Origin: DAIODI01 sp046349255
GTDB taxonomy: Bacteria; Pseudomonadota; Alphaproteobacteria; Rhizobiales; Aestuariivirgaceae
NCBI GenBank assembly: GCA_046349255.1
Contig: JAXMCR010000002.1
Coordinates: 806,001-870,000, forward strand
Length of the DNA stretch: 64,000 nucleotides
Direction of reading: 5' to 3'
Part shown: in pieces, positions 60,872 through 64,000 of the stretch
Position numbering within the stretch: the stretch's first letter is position 1
Layout of the letters: each line of letters opens with the position of its first letter
The notes under the pieces: generated by a model
What the model saw: only the letters and a program-made list of their open reading frames with translations
Databases searched by the model: none
What the model was told of the DNA's origin: nothing
Position numbers and translations under genes: made by a program

Positions 60872-62085
60872 CAGGCGGGCGCCTGAACACACAGCACGGC
60901 GTTCAGGCCGCCGAACGCGAACGAATTCGAGAGCGCCGTGCGGATCGAAGCCTTGCGCGCCTCGTTCGGGACGTAGTCGAGATCGCACTTCGGGTCGCGC
61001 GCTTTCCAGTTGATCGTCGGCGGCGCCGTCTGCTGTTCGATCGACTGGATCGTCGCGACCAGCTCGAGCGCGCCCGCGCCGCCAAGCGCGTGGCCGTGCA
61101 TCGATTTCGTCGAGGACACCAGCACGCGGCCTGCATGTTCGCCGAGCACGTCCTTGATCACCTGCGTTTCGACGATGTCGTTGGTCACGGTGCCGGTGCC
61201 ATGGGCGTTGATGTAATCGATGTCGCTCGCGCTCACGCCGGCATCGTCGATGGCGAGCTGCATCGCGCGCGCCGCCCCCTTGGGGTCGGGACGCAGGAGA
61301 TCACCCGCATCGGCCGTCATGCCGAAGCCCGAAAGATGCGCCAGGACCTTCGCGTTGCGGCGCTTGGCAGCCTCCAGGCTTTCGAGGACGACGATGCCGC
61401 CGCCTTCGCCCAGCACCATCCCCATGCGCCCCGCCGAAAAGGGCGAGCACGGTTCCGGCGACAGGACGCGCATCAGTTCCCAGGTGCGCATGCCTCCAGG
61501 CGTGATGCACGCCTCGCTGCCGCCGGTGATCACGCGGTCGACCTTTCCGGAGCGGATGAGATCGAGCCCGACGCCCGCCGCGTGCGTCGAAGAGGCACAC
61601 GCGCTGCATACCGTGAACGAGGGCCCGGTGATCCCGTACGCCATGCTGATCTGGCTCGTAGCCGCGTTCGGCATCAGCCGCGGGATCGCCATCGGATCGA
61701 GCCGGCGACTGCGCTCGCCATAGAACTGGTAGAACGACTCGTCCTGCGTCCACGCGCCGCCGATGCCCGTTCCGAGGATCACTGCGGTGCGGGGGCCAGC
61801 GAGTTCCTCCGGCGCGATTCCCGAATGCCGGATGGCCTCAGCGGCCGCGACGAGCGCGAACTGCGAGAACGGGTCGAGGAACGGAAGCTTGTCGGCGGGC
61901 AGATGAGCCGCCGGATCGAATTCCTTCACCTGCGCCGCAATACGGATCTGGAGGCGCGGATCATCGCGCACGAGCTTCAGCGCGGCGATGCCGGTCCTGC
62001 CGGCGAACAACGACTCGCGAAACTCCGTCGCAGTGTGGCCGAGCGCAGAAATGCAACCGTAGCCGGTGATCGCAACGGCGACCAT
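60871..62085 (-). CDS. NodE/FabF-type beta-ketoacyl-ACP synthase
   Basis: 404 residues, a condensing enzyme of the FabF/NodE class. The nucleophile is Cys in TVCSACASSTHAAGVGLDLI; His residues are in NAHGTGTVTND and KSMHGHALGGAG, completing C-H-H; the GFG loop is in SFAFGGLNAVL. It elongates acyl chains on an ACP. It lies one base after the ACP gene and overlaps the hydratase by one base. Similarity to NodE cannot be told apart from general FabF by reading only; the adjacent dedicated ACP makes a special acyl product likely. Confidence 0.86.
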   Translation of the reverse strand: MVAVAITGYGCISALGHTATEFRESLFAGRTGIAALKLVRDDPRLQIRIAAQVKEFDPAAHLPADKLPFLDPFSQFALVAAAEAIRHSGIAPEELAGPRTAVILGTGIGGAWTQDESFYQFYGERSRRLDPMAIPRLMPNAATSQISMAYGITGPSFTVCSACASSTHAAGVGLDLIRSGKVDRVITGGSEACITPGGMRTWELMRVLSPEPCSPFSAGRMGMVLGEGGGIVVLESLEAAKRRNAKVLAHLSGFGMTADAGDLLRPDPKGAARAMQLAIDDAGVSASDIDYINAHGTGTVTNDIVETQVIKDVLGEHAGRVLVSSTKSMHGHALGGAGALELVATIQSIEQQTAPPTINWKARDPKCDLDYVPNEARKASIRTALSNSFAFGGLNAVLCVQAPA

Positions 62086-62086
62086 G

Positions 62087-62359
62087 TCAGGCGCTTGCCG
62101 CGTTCTTTGCCTGAACGAGCCCGGAGATGGTGTCGATGACCTGGCCGACGTTCTTCAATTCCATCATCTTCTCGTCCATGGGGACGTAAATGCCGAACTC
62201 TTCCTCGATCCCCTGAAGGATCATCACCATGTCGATCGACTGGATTTCAAGATCCTCGAGCGTCGAATCCCGGTTGATCTTCTCGCGCGGAATCATGCCT
62301 TCCCGCGCAATCACGGCAATGATCCGCTCTTCCAGATCGCCGGTGTCAACCGTGCTCAT
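62087..62359 (-). CDS. Dedicated acyl carrier protein
   Basis: 90 residues, acidic four-helix acyl carrier protein. The phosphopantetheine Ser lies in LEDLEIQSIDMVMILQGIEEEFGI (a variant of the DSLxx motif, with Ile before the Ser-Ile-Asp). It differs from AcpP and from AcpXL. Directly followed by the ketosynthase, and preceded by the acyltransferase-like gene, it is the carrier for this cluster. Confidence 0.88.
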   Translation of the reverse strand: MSTVDTGDLEERIIAVIAREGMIPREKINRDSTLEDLEIQSIDMVMILQGIEEEFGIYVPMDEKMMELKNVGQVIDTISGLVQAKNAASA

Positions 62360-62377
62360 GAACCAACCCTTATCCCG

Positions 62378-63526
62378 TCAACTCGTCAGAGACCTTGAGT
62401 ACACCCGGTGGGTTTTATAGGGCCTTGCCCCGAGGAGTTCCAGCATTCGCCGCATCGGCTGGTTGGTGTCGAGGACCCAGCCGAGTTCCGCCGATTCGAG
62501 GCCATGCCGCGCGGCGCCCTCCCGCAATTTTTCGATCGCAAGAAGGGCAAGGCTCGCGCCGAGCGCGGTATCCTTGTACTTCTTGCGCACCCCCATGAGC
62601 GCTACGCGGGCCGTGCGATAGTTTCCCTTCATCCAGCGGGACAAAACGGTGAACCACCCCGCCGGAAGCAGCTTCCCGTTGCAGCCCGCGAACAGCTCCA
62701 TGAGATTGGGCAGCGCCAGTGCGAATGCGACTGGCTCCCCGTCGACCTCGACGATCGACACGCACTCGTCCAGCAGGAAGGGCTTCAATTCCTTGGCGAG
62801 ATGGTTGATCTCTGCTTCCGTGTACGGAACAAATCCCCAGTTATCTCGCCATGCGTCGTTGAAAACGTCGCGGACGATCGTCGTCTCGCGGCCGATCTTC
62901 TTCATGTTTGCAAGCCGGACAGTGATGCGGCTGTCGAGGCCGCGGTCGATCATCCGTCGCGCAGCCGAGATCGGTTTCGACAACTGCGGGTAATCGTAAG
63001 AGTAGAGATCGACCGCCTTCGCGTATCCCGCCTTTTCGACGAGCGGCCCGAGCCAGGGTGGATCCCACGGGATGAGGAACATCGGGCGCTCGGTAAAGCC
63101 GCCTACAAGCATGCCGCTTTCGGCATTGATCGACATGTTGAAGGGCCCGGTCACTTCTGTGACGCCGCGCGCCTTTAGCCACTGGTGCGCCACGCCGAAC
63201 AGCTGTGCCACCAGCGCAGGATCGTTGCCCGCGGCAAGGGAACCGAAGTGGCCCATGCCCTTGCGCCCCATCTCGGCATCGAGCGTATCGACCTGCGCGC
63301 CGATCCGGCCAACGGCCCGGCCATCCTTGTAGGCGATCCAGAATGCCGACGCTGCATGCTTGAAGTACGGATTGAAGCCCGGATCGATGTTCTGGAATTC
63401 GATCAGGTCGAGTGCCGGCTGATATCCCTCGACCCGCTGGTAGAGATTGCGGGCGACCGCGGCAAAGCGCTTGAGGTCGGCCTTCGACGTGCATTCACGG
63501 ATGGTGACGTCTGTGGACATCGGCAT
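62378..63526 (-). CDS. GNAT-superfamily acyltransferase-like protein
   Basis: 382 residues. The C-terminal part is like acyl-CoA N-acyltransferases (VSIVEVDGEPVAFALALPNLME, KYKDTALGASLALLAIEKLREGAARHGLESAELGWVLDTNQPMRRMLELLGA), and the N-terminal half also has an acyltransferase-like region with FWIAYKDGRAVGRIGAQVD, so two GNAT folds are probable. Relatives are annotated as YghO-like N-acetyltransferases. In front of an ACP and a ketosynthase, it may transfer the acyl chain made there. The start ATG at 63526 or at 63520. Confidence 0.72.
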   Translation of the reverse strand: MPMSTDVTIRECTSKADLKRFAAVARNLYQRVEGYQPALDLIEFQNIDPGFNPYFKHAASAFWIAYKDGRAVGRIGAQVDTLDAEMGRKGMGHFGSLAAGNDPALVAQLFGVAHQWLKARGVTEVTGPFNMSINAESGMLVGGFTERPMFLIPWDPPWLGPLVEKAGYAKAVDLYSYDYPQLSKPISAARRMIDRGLDSRITVRLANMKKIGRETTIVRDVFNDAWRDNWGFVPYTEAEINHLAKELKPFLLDECVSIVEVDGEPVAFALALPNLMELFAGCNGKLLPAGWFTVLSRWMKGNYRTARVALMGVRKKYKDTALGASLALLAIEKLREGAARHGLESAELGWVLDTNQPMRRMLELLGARPYKTHRVYSRSLTS

Positions 63527-63540
63527 GGGGCGCGATGAAG

Positions 63541-64000
63541 TCAGGCGGCGTGCGAGGCGGAGGAGGCCGGTTCCGTCAACACCGAATAGAGCGCCGTGGT
63601 GTCTTCCGTTCCGCGCAGCTTCTGGATGATCGAATTGTCGCGCAACAGCCGCGATACCTTCGCCAGCGCCTTCAAGTGATCCGCACCGGCAGATTCCGGT
63701 GCGAGCAACACGAACACGAGATCGACGGGTTGGTCATCGAGCGCCTCGAACTCGATCGGCGCGCTCAGGCGGACGAACAGGCCGACCACTTTCTTCAGAT
63801 CCGCAAACTTCCCGTGCGGGATTGCAATGCCGGAACCGAGGCCGGTCGAGCCGAGGCGTTCGCGCTGCAACAGGGTTTCGAAGATGGTGCGCTCCTCGAG
63901 ACCCGTCAACTTCGTCGCGCGCGCGGCGATCTCCTTGAGCAACGCCTTCTTGTTACGCACGCCCTGCTCGTAAAACACGGCGTCGCGTTCCAAAATCTGA
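63541..64000 (-). CDS. ptsN: Nitrogen-regulatory PTS EIIA component PtsN (5' end beyond window)
   Basis: About 152 visible residues of EIIA-Ntr. The phosphoryl-accepting His is in LGSGIAIPHGKFADL; FVLLAPESAGADHLKALAKVSRLLRD is the other family block. It is phosphorylated by NPr and regulates K+ transport and nitrogen/carbon balance. The frame continues through the window end (Q-I-L ahead of ERDAVF), so the true ATG is outside; a TTG at 63993 is unlikely. It precedes the acyltransferase gene by 14 bases on the same strand. Confidence 0.9.
   Translation of the reverse strand, partial: QILERDAVFYEQGVRNKKALLKEIAARATKLTGLEERTIFETLLQRERLGSTGLGSGIAIPHGKFADLKKVVGLFVRLSAPIEFEALDDQPVDLVFVLLAPESAGADHLKALAKVSRLLRDNSIIQKLRGTEDTTALYSVLTEPASSASHAA

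Overview
The window is GC-rich alphaproteobacterial chromosome, most likely from a member of the Hyphomicrobiales (Rhizobiales). This rests on gene order (dnaA next to rpsT; rpsT, crotonase and mutM divergent from ubiE-ubiB-coaBC-dut; infB-rbfA-truB-rpsO-pnp), on a dispersed palindromic repeat family common in that order, and on GANTC sites upstream of dnaA. Species cannot be named from sequence reading alone.

Layout. 1-4160 is the end of an infB-rbfA-truB-rpsO-pnp translation/RNA-turnover operon (+). 4198-4690 is the first of three clusters of palindromic repeats. 4745-8947 holds a small VOC protein, an alpha/beta hydrolase, a YgjP-like metallopeptidase and a class A penicillin-binding protein. 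9030-16719 is a replication block on the minus strand (rpsT, dnaA, dnaN, recF, gyrB) with an 890-bp rpsT-dnaA intergenic region. 16897-24687 is the crotonase, mutM and ubiE-ubiB-coaBC-dut-moeB-MFS neighbourhood. 24691-33806 is a coherent catabolic cluster for L-carnitine and probably gamma-butyrobetaine/crotonobetaine: a CaiD-like crotonase, an ADP-forming acyl-CoA ligase, an acyl-CoA dehydrogenase, an SDR, a carnitine dehydrogenase-thioesterase fusion, a BKACE enzyme and a divergent CdhR-type regulator, with a second repeat array and a GIY-YIG nuclease inside it. It is followed by a PcaD-PcaC fusion, a third repeat cluster, and a ydcSTUV-type polyamine-family ABC transporter (minus strand).

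39945-52333 is a mixed region: a DnaQ-BRCT exonuclease, a very large membrane-anchored GH94-like protein, a beta-CASP metallo-beta-lactamase protein, cbpA-cbpM, a VTT/DedA membrane protein, an AIM24-like protein, an orphan TAXI receptor and a bestrophin-like membrane protein. A tRNA-Ser(GGA) at 52456 is followed by a visibly AT-richer segment (about 52550-57100) carrying a GT61 glycosyltransferase and a translationally coupled trio: a 44-residue leader-like protein, a GMC oxidoreductase and a DUF2264 protein. This looks horizontally acquired.

The last part, 57101-64000, has an Lrp regulator divergent from a DUF6356 gene, then (minus strand) ptsN, a GNAT-like acyltransferase, an acyl carrier protein, a NodE/FabF-type ketosynthase, a double-hotdog hydratase, an FNR-type [4Fe-4S] regulator, a tandem universal stress protein preceded by an FNR/FixK box, and a conserved hypothetical. 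The most interesting candidates for undescribed biology are the ACP-ketosynthase-hydratase-acyltransferase module, the 44-aa/GMC/DUF2264 operon, the histone-H1-like tail on the carnitine enzyme, and the GIY-YIG nuclease abutting a 78-bp repeat array of the dispersed palindrome family.
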